Of a DNA stretch of 64,000 nt, positions 52,091-59,671 are shown piece after piece. Source of the DNA: Lentisphaera profundi (GTDB lineage Bacteria; Verrucomicrobiota; Lentisphaeria; Lentisphaerales; Lentisphaeraceae); contig NZ_CP117811.1 in assembly GCF_028728065.1 (NCBI RefSeq), forward strand, positions 992,001-1,056,000, written 5' to 3'. The notes beneath the pieces are model-generated. The model was not told the origin of the DNA, did not search any database, and worked only from the letters and a program-made list of their open reading frames with translations. How positions within the stretch are numbered: the first letter of the stretch is position 1; each line of letters begins with the position of its first letter. A program made the position numbers and the translations under genes.

Positions 52091-54145
52091 CTACTGCACC
52101 TTCTGGGGAGCTTCTGACCTTAACTTACGCCAGTTGGCAAGCTTCTCGGCACTCCATGGTATGAGTTCCCCGTCCTTCAGCCTAAAACCGTCAAAAGTAG
52201 TTGTGTAATCAGCGCTGTAAATGGTGACCGCCTTAATGACCGACCACTTGTCGCCTGCCATCTTGATGGTGTATTCTGGCTTGATCTGCCTGCGGCCCAT
52301 GCCTGCGCCACTCAACTCGGTGCCCATTGGCCCCGACTTATAGGTCAACACCTTGGAGCCATTGAGGAACACGTAAAATACGGTGTTCATGCTCTCGTCG
52401 GGAGGCGTCACCTGCTCCAGTATCTTGACACCTCCCCGGAAGGTGGTTGTCACGGTCATTTTGCCAAGAGCGGTTTCCTGCACGGTTTTCTTTTGCGTGA
52501 CCTTGAGGTTCTCCGCAACCTTGTCTGCTTCTGTTTCAGCGTTGTAGTGCCTAGTGCGGCCATCGTCGAGCTGCTTCTGTAACTCCCCTTTCAGGCGAGC
52601 GAAGATTTGAGCGTTCTGCTTGGCGACGTCCTTCTTCTCTGCAGGGTCATTATCCAGGTCGTAGAGAGAGAATTTCATTTTAGCGGGATCTTCGTTGGCA
52701 ATTTTTGTTTTGCGATCGAAAGCATTTTTGCGTTGGATTTTCCACTTACCTGAGCGGTAGCCAAACGAACTGAGAGTGCCGGCATTGCCGTTGTCTTGTT
52801 GGATCAGGTTATCGCGCCCCTTGGCCCCTTCTTTGCCGAGAAGGGCGGGCATCACATCGAGGCTATCCAGGCAGGCACCCTCTGGGATGGCAACGCCGAG
52901 GTGGGTGGCGAGGCTATTGGCCAAATCAATGGTGCAAACGATTTGCTCTGAGACACCAGGCTTGATCGTTCCCGGCCACCAGGTGATGAAAGGCGTGCGG
53001 GTGCCACCTTCCTGGATTGTGTATTTACCCCCGGAATAAGGACCAGCGGGCTGGTGGTCGTGCAGCTTTTCCACGGCGCCGTCTTTGTAACCATCATCGA
53101 GAACCGAGCCGTTATCCGAGCAGAAAACAATCATGGTGTTTTTCTCCAGCCCTTGCTCTTTCAGAATTCGGACGACTTCGCCGACAGTCCAGTCGAGCTG
53201 GACGATGGCATCACCGCGGAAACCGGTGCGGGATTTGCCATGAAAACGTTCATGCGGCATGCGTGGCACGTGGATATCGTGCGAGGCTAAGTAGAGGAAA
53301 AACGGCTTGTCTTTGTTTTGTTTAATCCACGCCTCGGACTTCTCCACCCACTTGTCTGCGAGGTCTTCATCGCGGAAACGGGCGGCGTGGCCACCGGTGT
53401 AGAAGCCGATCCGGCTAATGCCATTGTGGATGGTGCTATTGTGGCCGTGGCTCCAGTCCATCTTGAGCCCTTCGCGATGGTTGATGCCCGTTTTGTGATC
53501 TTCGCTTGGGCTTTTATGACCGACCCAGAGTGGGTCTTTGGGATCGAGGTTGAGCACCCGGTGGTTCTCCACATAGACTTGCGGCACCCGGTCATTGGTG
53601 GTGGGCAGGAGGAAGGAATAATCAAAACCAATTTCGAGTGGGCCAGGCTTGAGGTCACCATTCCAGTCTGGTTTTTTATCTCCCAGACCAAGGTGCCACT
53701 TGCCGATGGCCGCTGTTTTGTAACCCGCTTTTTGCAGCAGGTCAGGCATGGTCACCACATCCGGCCGGATCAGGGCGGGAGAACTCGGACCAGCGATCCC
53801 CGTGCCTTTGTTACGAAAGGCATAGGTCCCGGTGAGCAGGGAGTAACGCGTAGGGGTGCAAGTAGAGGCCGACGCATACCCACTGGTAAAGCGCAGTCCC
53901 CGGGCGGCCAATCGGTCAATGTGCGGCGTTTTTACATTCTTAGCTTTAGCGCCATAGCAGCCCACATCTCCGTATCCCAGATCGTCTGCCATGATGACGA
54001 TGATGTTGGGTTTTTCAATGCTCGTCGAACCTTTGTTTTCTGTAGCGTTTAGAGACGGTGAGACGCTGGCCAAGGAAATTATGACGGTTTTGGCTAGCAT
54101 TAGAGCAGTCCCCTTGCTTTTTATCGATCTTTTTAATTTTGTCAT
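52091..54145 (-). CDS. Secreted sulfatase, family S1, Cys-type, with C-terminal extension
   Basis: 684 residues. The signal region is about 12-35 (ALMLAKTVIISLASVSP). Landmarks: IMADDLGYGDVGCYG, C96-T-P-T-R100, GKWHLGLGDKKPDW near 148, CSDNGSVLDDG near 345, and EGGTRTPFITWWPG near 385. An extra ~150 residues after the usual sulfatase end (VFLNGSKVLTYKSGPM, MGRRQIKPEYTIKMAG) form a beta-rich tail of unknown function. GC-rich like its neighbour. A (CCGTT)4 tandem repeat sits about 45 bp upstream of the start. Substrate unknown. Confidence 0.92.
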   Translation of the reverse strand: MTKLKRSIKSKGTALMLAKTVIISLASVSPSLNATENKGSTSIEKPNIIVIMADDLGYGDVGCYGAKAKNVKTPHIDRLAARGLRFTSGYASASTCTPTRYSLLTGTYAFRNKGTGIAGPSSPALIRPDVVTMPDLLQKAGYKTAAIGKWHLGLGDKKPDWNGDLKPGPLEIGFDYSFLLPTTNDRVPQVYVENHRVLNLDPKDPLWVGHKSPSEDHKTGINHREGLKMDWSHGHNSTIHNGISRIGFYTGGHAARFRDEDLADKWVEKSEAWIKQNKDKPFFLYLASHDIHVPRMPHERFHGKSRTGFRGDAIVQLDWTVGEVVRILKEQGLEKNTMIVFCSDNGSVLDDGYKDGAVEKLHDHQPAGPYSGGKYTIQEGGTRTPFITWWPGTIKPGVSEQIVCTIDLANSLATHLGVAIPEGACLDSLDVMPALLGKEGAKGRDNLIQQDNGNAGTLSSFGYRSGKWKIQRKNAFDRKTKIANEDPAKMKFSLYDLDNDPAEKKDVAKQNAQIFARLKGELQKQLDDGRTRHYNAETEADKVAENLKVTQKKTVQETALGKMTVTTTFRGGVKILEQVTPPDESMNTVFYVFLNGSKVLTYKSGPMGTELSGAGMGRRQIKPEYTIKMAGDKWSVIKAVTIYSADYTTTFDGFRLKDGELIPWSAEKLANWRKLRSEAPQKVQ

Positions 54146-54498
54146 TTATTACTTTTAGTTTTATGTTTCAAGATTTTTTTAATTTGATTTCCGTTCCGTT
54201 CCGTTCCGTTCTTTCGGGGGCATACATTTATCTCGTTGCGGTAAATGTGGCGGTAGCGTCGAATAAGCGGTGTTAGTTTGCCTTGCTCAGTAGCTTTTAA
54301 AATTATAAGTCTTTGTTTTTCACGATTACCCAGAATAGAGGGCATTGTGCTTCGCACACGATAGGGACTTCGTCCCCCTCGAGCTCCCCCTACAAGGAAT
54401 TGCCATTCCTTGACCAGGCAATTCGGGGCTTTGCCCCGCTTTATGGGTAATCGTATTGTTTTTTAATCTATGCATGATTACAACTCTTGTGAAGGGCC
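54146..54498. repeat. Spacer with (CCGTT)4 and a cluster of small hairpins
   Basis: CCGTT is repeated four times at 54191-54210. Around 54345-54460 small palindromes are packed closely: TGTGCTTCGCACA, GGGACTTCGTCCC, CAAGGAATTGCCATTCCTTG, and GGGGCTTTGCCCC followed by GCTTTATGGGTAATCGT. The last word also occurs near 32268-32283 after CTTTGCCCC. No gene was recognised. Confidence 0.75.
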
Positions 54499-55266
54499 TT
54501 ACTCGCCGGCATCCCACATGCTTTCTCTTACGTCATTATTAGTCGCCATGGTGCCATCGGACCTAACCATGGTGGCGAGGAAGGTTAAAGAGCGTACACT
54601 ATTATCGCCTAAAAGGTAATTAGCACCAAATTGGCCATCATGGTTGATAATCGAGTTTTGATCAGGGTTCGGGGCAATACGTCCATCTCTAAATCCCACT
54701 AAATTTCCAGGGTTGGATTTTTCTGCCATAATTAGTGTTTCGGAGGGCTTGTTTAAATCAGTGATTTTTCGTGATGGCCCAGCGTGAGTGCCACCATCAA
54801 GTGCGGCACAGATTCCGCGAGCGTAGCTTCTTGGGCTTACTCCACTAACTAGAAATCTTTTAGACAAAGAATAACTCAAGGTTAAGACATCTGTGTTTCC
54901 CCAATAATCACGTTCAACGGTGTCACTCGGACAAGCGTAAAGATCAGCTTGAACACCTTCAGATGCAGCTAAAACACCTGCTTGTTTTTGAGTGTCAGTT
55001 AAGTAACGACCATCGTAATCCGAGAGCCTATCATCCCAAGAAATACCTGTAGACCAACCTTGAGTAGGGTAGGAAGAATTATTATCATCAGTATACATGA
55101 TTAACATAGTGCCTATTTGCCTTTGTTGGCTCTTACAGCTAGCCATCTTTGCTTTTTCCCTGGCTCTAGACAAGCTGGGAAGGAGAAGGCTTGCGAGGAT
55201 GCCGATAATGGCAACGACTACCAAAAGTTCGATTAAGGTGAAACTCTGATTGTTTAATTTTTTCAT
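54499..55266 (-). CDS. Prepilin-like protein, DGH motif altered to DNS
   Basis: 255 residues. Leader [20 protein letters not shown]. Family marks: [20 protein letters not shown] near 73-92, [12 protein letters not shown] near 110, and [20 protein letters not shown] near 225. Where the other copies read DGH it reads DNS, so the Gly and His are lost. AAGGA SD 8 nt before the ATG. It follows the FecR-LamG gene after 22 bp and is probably in the sigma operon starting at 57323. Confidence 0.9.
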   Translation of the reverse strand: MKKLNNQSFTLIELLVVVAIIGILASLLLPSLSRAREKAKMASCKSQQRQIGTMLIMYTDDNNSSYPTQGWSTGISWDDRLSDYDGRYLTDTQKQAGVLAASEGVQADLYACPSDTVERDYWGNTDVLTLSYSLSKRFLVSGVSPRSYARGICAALDGGTHAGPSRKITDLNKPSETLIMAEKSNPGNLVGFRDGRIAPNPDQNSIINHDGQFGANYLLGDNSVRSLTFLATMVRSDGTMATNNDVRESMWDAGE

Positions 55267-55288
55267 TTTACAAGTTCCTTGTTAATTT

Positions 55289-56800
55289 TTATTGATTTGC
55301 GATAGACCACAAGGCACTGGGTTTACCCTTCTCAACCAGTGCTTTGATTTCTTCTTGATTGAGGCTGCGTTTCCAGATGGCGAATTCATCTATTTTACCG
55401 CGTAGGCCACGTATAGGAGCCTTGTCTTTTCTATCCCCCATGAACCAGTTGCCAATGCGTCCGAGACCAGGTTTGATTGAGCTGTCTTTGGTTTCGAGAT
55501 CTCTTATTTCAGTGAGTTCACCATTGATGTAAATACAGCTTTTCCCAGATCTTTTAGAAAGAGTTCCCGCGAGGTGAACCCACTGATTTGTTGGCAGAGT
55601 TTTAAAACTCATATTTGTTGTAGGTCTAGCGCCCTTGTAGCCAAGGCTTAAGGAACCATTGCGATGGATATTCCAGTGGACATCTCCCATGTCCCAGCTA
55701 TTTGAGTTAAAAATTGAATTGAGAGTATGATTAATATGATCTAATTTGATCCAGGTACTAAAAGTCAATTCCTGAAACTCTCCGGGTATATTCAACTCCA
55801 CAAAATCACTGTCGCGATCAAATAATAAGGCCCGCTTGTTTGGCCAACGCCCAGAAACCCAGCGGGCACCATGAATCTGGCCATCACTAGTGAGAGCATG
55901 GGGAGCTTCATTTTGAAGAGATTCAGATTCATTAAATGGGTAGAAGGCAATGAGATCGGGGTCATTTTTGCCAAATTCCGCACTCTCGAGCTCCCAGCGA
56001 AGGAAACCAATATCTCCAGGATTTGGGTAGGGTTCGGGGATTATTGAGCTTTTATGAGTCAGCTTGCCTTCTGTAAACTGTAGGGATTTGCCTTCAGTTA
56101 CTGAAGACAGTAGTTTTTTAGAATGAGGATCCCTTGCATCGACTTGACCATCGACTACAAAGAGTTGACTCGCGCCTGTTTTGGAGTCTACCGAGATCGT
56201 GAACTCAGTGCCGAGGTCTTCATAGTCGATGCCGGGAGTTGCTACAGTAAATCCCTGAGCACTTGGGGGTGCCATGGCCCAAATTTTTCCATGGTGCAGT
56301 CGCATATTAAAACCATCTTCAATTTCGAACGAGGCGGGAGCTTTCATGACCACGTCAGCCCCATTGGCAAAGCGCAGATGGATTGTTCCATTTTTAAGTT
56401 GGTGCGGACCTTTTTTAAAGCGAATGCCATTGGGTGCGTTATTATCAGTAAATTCGGCTCCTGCCTGGTCGACGAGTAAGGCGATAAATGAATCAGGGGG
56501 ATCAAGGGGTTTAGCTTGTGGTTGATGGCTATCAACCCAAGAAAAGCAGGCAACAAAGATTGCTACAGCGGCAACAGTCCATGGAATAAATGTATTCTGT
56601 CTAGAATTCTTAGTGATTAGGGGAAGAGCTTTATCATTAAAATCATGATTGGCGAGTCCTTCGCTAACTGTGGCGAGCATGCGCAATTTCTTTCTTGCCT
56701 CAGAACTTTTTCTAAGTAGTTCTTGGAGCTCGTTTTTGTCTTTTTCCGTGAGTCTGCCATCGAAATAGCGACAAAATAATTGATCTTGCTGAGGTGTCAT
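55289..56800 (-). CDS. FecR-type anti-sigma/sensor protein with C-terminal LamG domain
   Basis: 503 residues from the ATG at 56800, reached by a TAA-T-ATG junction with the sigma gene; the longer frame would need a TTG. N-terminal ~75 residues: cytoplasmic helical part (FCRYFDGRLTEKDKNELQEL). A membrane segment lies near 85-100 (VAAVAIFVACFSWV). FecR-like domain about 120-250: LRFANGADVVMKAPASFEIE, TVATPGIDYEDLGTEFTISV. LamG domain about 290-490: VSGRWPNKRALLFDRDSDFV, STWIKLDHINHT, GKIDEFAIWKRSLNQEEIKA. It probably senses an extracellular glycan and releases the adjacent ECF sigma factor. Confidence 0.87.
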   Translation of the reverse strand: MTPQQDQLFCRYFDGRLTEKDKNELQELLRKSSEARKKLRMLATVSEGLANHDFNDKALPLITKNSRQNTFIPWTVAAVAIFVACFSWVDSHQPQAKPLDPPDSFIALLVDQAGAEFTDNNAPNGIRFKKGPHQLKNGTIHLRFANGADVVMKAPASFEIEDGFNMRLHHGKIWAMAPPSAQGFTVATPGIDYEDLGTEFTISVDSKTGASQLFVVDGQVDARDPHSKKLLSSVTEGKSLQFTEGKLTHKSSIIPEPYPNPGDIGFLRWELESAEFGKNDPDLIAFYPFNESESLQNEAPHALTSDGQIHGARWVSGRWPNKRALLFDRDSDFVELNIPGEFQELTFSTWIKLDHINHTLNSIFNSNSWDMGDVHWNIHRNGSLSLGYKGARPTTNMSFKTLPTNQWVHLAGTLSKRSGKSCIYINGELTEIRDLETKDSSIKPGLGRIGNWFMGDRKDKAPIRGLRGKIDEFAIWKRSLNQEEIKALVEKGKPSALWSIANQ

Positions 56801-56801
56801 A

Positions 56802-57323
56802 TTAAAACGCCTTGTTTTGTTCAATACAGTTGACCAGGCTTAAGCGCAAACGCGAAAGGATCTGGTAAAGAGCATTAGGCTTTTTATTCATATTAGAGGC
56901 GAGTTCCTTTATTGTGGTATCAGGATGATAGGCCTTAAGTAGTAAGTCACGTCGGGACTCGGGGAATTTTGCTAGACAAATATCTAAGGCCTTGAGCCAA
57001 TGTTGACGCGATGAAGATTCCTCTATGCCTTCTTCGGCCAGTTTGTCGATGATATCATCATCTAGAACGAGGCGGTCTCTGGCTTTACCTCGACGAAATT
57101 TTAGGATTTCGTAACGGGCGATGGCACAAGTCCATTTAACAAAGGCATTTTCTGGATCATCCAAAGTCGAGAACTTTTTCCAAGCGATAATACAGACTTG
57201 CTGCATGACTTCTGCAAGATCCGATGAATTGGGGATAGATGCTCGGATATAGGATCGGATAGTGGGGTCATGCTTTGCTAGCAGTCTAACGAAAGCCTCG
57301 TTACTGTCATCAGTTTCAGCCAT
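56802..57323 (-). CDS. ECF sigma factor paired with FecR-LamG protein
   Basis: 173 residues. Region 2 is LRASIPNSSDLAEVMQQVCI-like (here SYIRASIPNSSDLAEVMQQV, CIIAWKKFSTLDDPENAFVK). Region 4 HTH near the C-terminus: TTIKELASNMNKKPNALYQI, LSRLRLSLVNCIE. It is first in an operon with the FecR-LamG and prepilin-like genes. The likely role is activating nearby catabolic and prepilin genes on glycan detection, by analogy with FecI/FecR systems. ATG at 57323-57321. Confidence 0.87.
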   Translation of the reverse strand: MAETDDSNEAFVRLLAKHDPTIRSYIRASIPNSSDLAEVMQQVCIIAWKKFSTLDDPENAFVKWTCAIARYEILKFRRGKARDRLVLDDDIIDKLAEEGIEESSSRQHWLKALDICLAKFPESRRDLLLKAYHPDTTIKELASNMNKKPNALYQILSRLRLSLVNCIEQNKAF

Positions 57324-57784
57324 AAAGTCACTTATTTTTTTATTTAGATAATAGGTTCTCTATTAGTATAACTCCCGCTTGATTAGGAATCTTACGTGAA
57401 AAAAAATAATATTTTGATAAAAAAGAAAGAAATAGTCATTTACTGGTAGTTAGTACGGACAAGGGATATTGGTTTTTGTGATTGTTTACTCGGTTTAGTT
57501 TTTAGATTAAACTTCGAAACAGCCCATCCTACAAGACTTTTGGTGGGCACTATATGGGCAAGTACTTAAGCGAATTATTTAATGAATACTCACTCACATT
57601 GCTAGAGGAAGTTAATTCCATTGCGGGCGATGTTTTCCTATCCTTCATCATAGTTGAAGACTTCGATTGAAAGCCATTTGGAATAATTAATTTTATTCAC
57701 AGCCATCCCATAAAAAAATAACTAAGATATGAAAAATCCAGCTTTAGATGTTTCTTTTAATAACGACAAAAAAAGGAGTCCATC
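57324..57784. other. Gene-free spacer between sigma operon and IS4 remnant
   Basis: No coding frame or known repeat was recognised. On the minus strand the sigma-operon promoter would lie within the first ~80 bp; a TATACT-like word is present but no convincing -35. Confidence 0.45.
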
Positions 57785-57918
57785 ATGAAGCCAGACAAAA
57801 GTAATGTATGTAGTCTTAAACAAATCTGCTAATTAATCCCTGGTCATTTAGTTCAATAACTTGCAAATAAGCATGAAATCAAAATTCGAAAATTTAGTCC
57901 TTGGAGTCCTGTGCTAAC
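57785..57918 (+). pseudogene. Remnant of IS4-type (DUF4372-like) transposase N-terminus
   Basis: After an AAAAGGAG SD the ATG at 57785 opens MKPDKSNVCSLKQIC, then TAA (57830-57832), LIPGHLVQ, TAA (57857-57859), LANKHEIKIRKFSPWSPVL. Reading through the two stops gives the typical start of DUF4372-containing IS4-family transposases (SLxQIxxLIPxHLxxKLAxKxG, FSPW). The fragment runs into the 3' end of the opposite-strand phosphodiesterase gene at 57894. Confidence 0.65.
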
Positions 57919-58703
57919 ACTACTTTAATTTTTTCGGGTAAGTCTGTAGTGATAGAATTGATCTTCCAAGCGACAAATTTCTTAGCGTGGCGGGTATCAT
58001 TAATTGTCCAGACATGGCAATCAGTCCCTTGTTTTTGGAGTGTTTGAATTATTTCTTGATTGAGTTGATTATATGAGGAGCTAAAACCATCGATTTGGCA
58101 TGCTTTGATAGTTTTCATGATGGATTCTAAAGAGGGCTTCATTTTGCCTCTCTTATCTTTTTTGAGACTGCAAAGCCAAGAAGTATATATGTGGGGCGCA
58201 TGCTTTTTGATGTCCAGAAGAATTTTTTCTTTAAATCCAATTATAGCAATTTGTTCCGGCTGAAGAGAACTCTGTTTTATTGCTTTTAGGAGGGGTTGAA
58301 CCGTTTCGGGGCCAGACTTGATTTCGATAAAAATCTTTTTTCCCTTTGGAATAGAGGCAAATACTTCCTCAATTGTCGGGATTCGCGTTCCCTTAAATTG
58401 TTTGCCCTTAAATAATCCAAAATCTAGTTTCTTTAGTTCACTCAAAGTAGACTTAGCAATGATTAAATTTTTATCGGCGGTTTTCTTTGTATTCGCATCG
58501 TGAATACAGACCACATGTCCATCTTTTGTCATACGAAAATCGGCTTCGATCGCATCCGCGCCCTGTTTCCAAGCTAGTTCAAAAGCGGGTAGGGTATTCT
58601 CTGGTGCTTGCTTAGAGGCACCGCGATGGGCGATAATGAGCGTATCAGCGAGCAGACTCAATTGAAGAAATAGAGTGAAGCTGAAAAGAAGAACTTTAAT
58701 CAT
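57894..58703 (-). CDS. Secreted glycerophosphodiester phosphodiesterase
   Basis: 269 residues with signal peptide MIKVLLFSFTLFLQLSLLA. GDPD signature: LIIAHRGASKQAPENTLPAF with HRG and ENT, then GADAIEADFRMTKDGHVVCIHD (metal Glu/Asp and HD pair), KIFIEIKSGPET near 135, and DCHVWTINDTRHAKKFV at the C-terminus. It hydrolyses glycerophosphodiesters to glycerol-3-phosphate and an alcohol in the periplasm. The last codons overlap the IS4-like remnant on the other strand, so the C-terminus may be partly insertion-derived. The gene is monocistronic. Confidence 0.92.
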   Translation of the reverse strand: MIKVLLFSFTLFLQLSLLADTLIIAHRGASKQAPENTLPAFELAWKQGADAIEADFRMTKDGHVVCIHDANTKKTADKNLIIAKSTLSELKKLDFGLFKGKQFKGTRIPTIEEVFASIPKGKKIFIEIKSGPETVQPLLKAIKQSSLQPEQIAIIGFKEKILLDIKKHAPHIYTSWLCSLKKDKRGKMKPSLESIMKTIKACQIDGFSSSYNQLNQEIIQTLQKQGTDCHVWTINDTRHAKKFVAWKINSITTDLPEKIKVVLAQDSKD

Positions 58704-58957
58704 GGCTTGTTTTTCCTAGTTTTTTTAGCATGAGCTCACTTGAGCTAAGGTCGATCATTTACAGTTTATATCCAGAGTGAACAGTTCGAAGGTCACCAAG
58801 GTCTTGCTTATCACGATAAGGAAACTCGGCGCACGGACTCAGTTTATGAACTCGCTAATATTAAACAAGATAAAAAATCCTTTGTTACATTTTTCAAAAT
58901 AAATATTAGATACTGGCGCTGTAAATAATTGTAGGGAGTCAACAGGTGAGTTCTGAT

Positions 58958-59671
58958 TTATTCCTTAGGAGCGCTGCATTCATCGAGAAGTTGCAGGATG
59001 CTGTTGAAGGGGATTCCGGAATGAGTTTTGAGGCCAATTTCACAACTGCGACTCGAGGAGTAGCCCTTGGTACATTTGCCCACTTGATCACGAAGGCTTT
59101 TGAGTGAAGAGCTATTGAGTTCGGGATGAGAGAAGCCACGATCGCCAGCAAAGCCACAACAGGTAATTTCTTCGACTTCTTTTAGCTTTTGACTACAGGC
59201 TTGGGCAATTTTGTTAAGAGCTGCAGATTCACCGGCTTTTTGTTGGCTGCAGACCGAGAAGGTGAGTAAAGAATTTTGAGTTTTTGTAATCTTAAATAAG
59301 TCGAGATGTTGAGCAAAAAAACTTGGGGCATCTAATACTTTTAATTTATCCGTGAGTGTATTGATCATGTGATAGCTACAGGGTGAGTTATCGCAGATGA
59401 TAGCAATGCGCCCTTGGTCGGATAATTGCCATAAGGAGTTTTGGAGTTCAAGAGTTTTATTCTTTGCGCTTTTGTCAAATCCCTTGCTCTCATAGGGCAT
59501 GCCACAGCAGAGTGACTTTGGTGACTCAGGCATCAATACGTGAAAACCTGCTTTTTTAAGTAAAGATAAAACACTTTTGGGAGTGCTTTTCCCTGATTCG
59601 GGAGCTAAGACGGAGTTGACACATGAACTAAAATAAATGACTTTAGGACCATCTCCTTGGGCTAAAGTCAA
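58958..59671 (-). CDS. Cysteine-rich (CCG domain) part of FAD-linked oxidase, downstream half of a split gene
   Basis: 237 residues from a TTG at 59671. It contains cysteine-rich repeats: YFSSCVNSVLAPESG, LCCGMPYESKGFD, CDNSPCSYHM, EEITCCGFAGDRGF, and GYSSSRSCEIGL, the CCG/heterodisulfide-reductase-like domain normally found at the C-terminus of D-lactate/glycolate-type FAD oxidases. The frame extends upstream of the TTG as IPPAAKNEVLTLAQGDGPKV, which reads naturally as the linker of a fused protein. It overlaps the preceding stop in TTGA. Probably one gene with 59668-61647, separated by a frameshift at a C5 run (59691-59695). Confidence 0.8.
   Translation of the reverse strand: MTLAQGDGPKVIYFSSCVNSVLAPESGKSTPKSVLSLLKKAGFHVLMPESPKSLCCGMPYESKGFDKSAKNKTLELQNSLWQLSDQGRIAIICDNSPCSYHMINTLTDKLKVLDAPSFFAQHLDLFKITKTQNSLLTFSVCSQQKAGESAALNKIAQACSQKLKEVEEITCCGFAGDRGFSHPELNSSSLKSLRDQVGKCTKGYSSSRSCEIGLKTHSGIPFNSILQLLDECSAPKE

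Noticed and set aside
53318-54052. 244-codon frame antisense to the sulfatase at 52091
   Set aside because: Shadow of a well-supported sulfatase; no recognisable protein features.
54142-54357. 71-codon frame overlapping the sulfatase start by 4 bp
   Set aside because: Covers the CCGTT repeat and hairpin cluster; no SD or domain, and composition unlike neighbouring genes.
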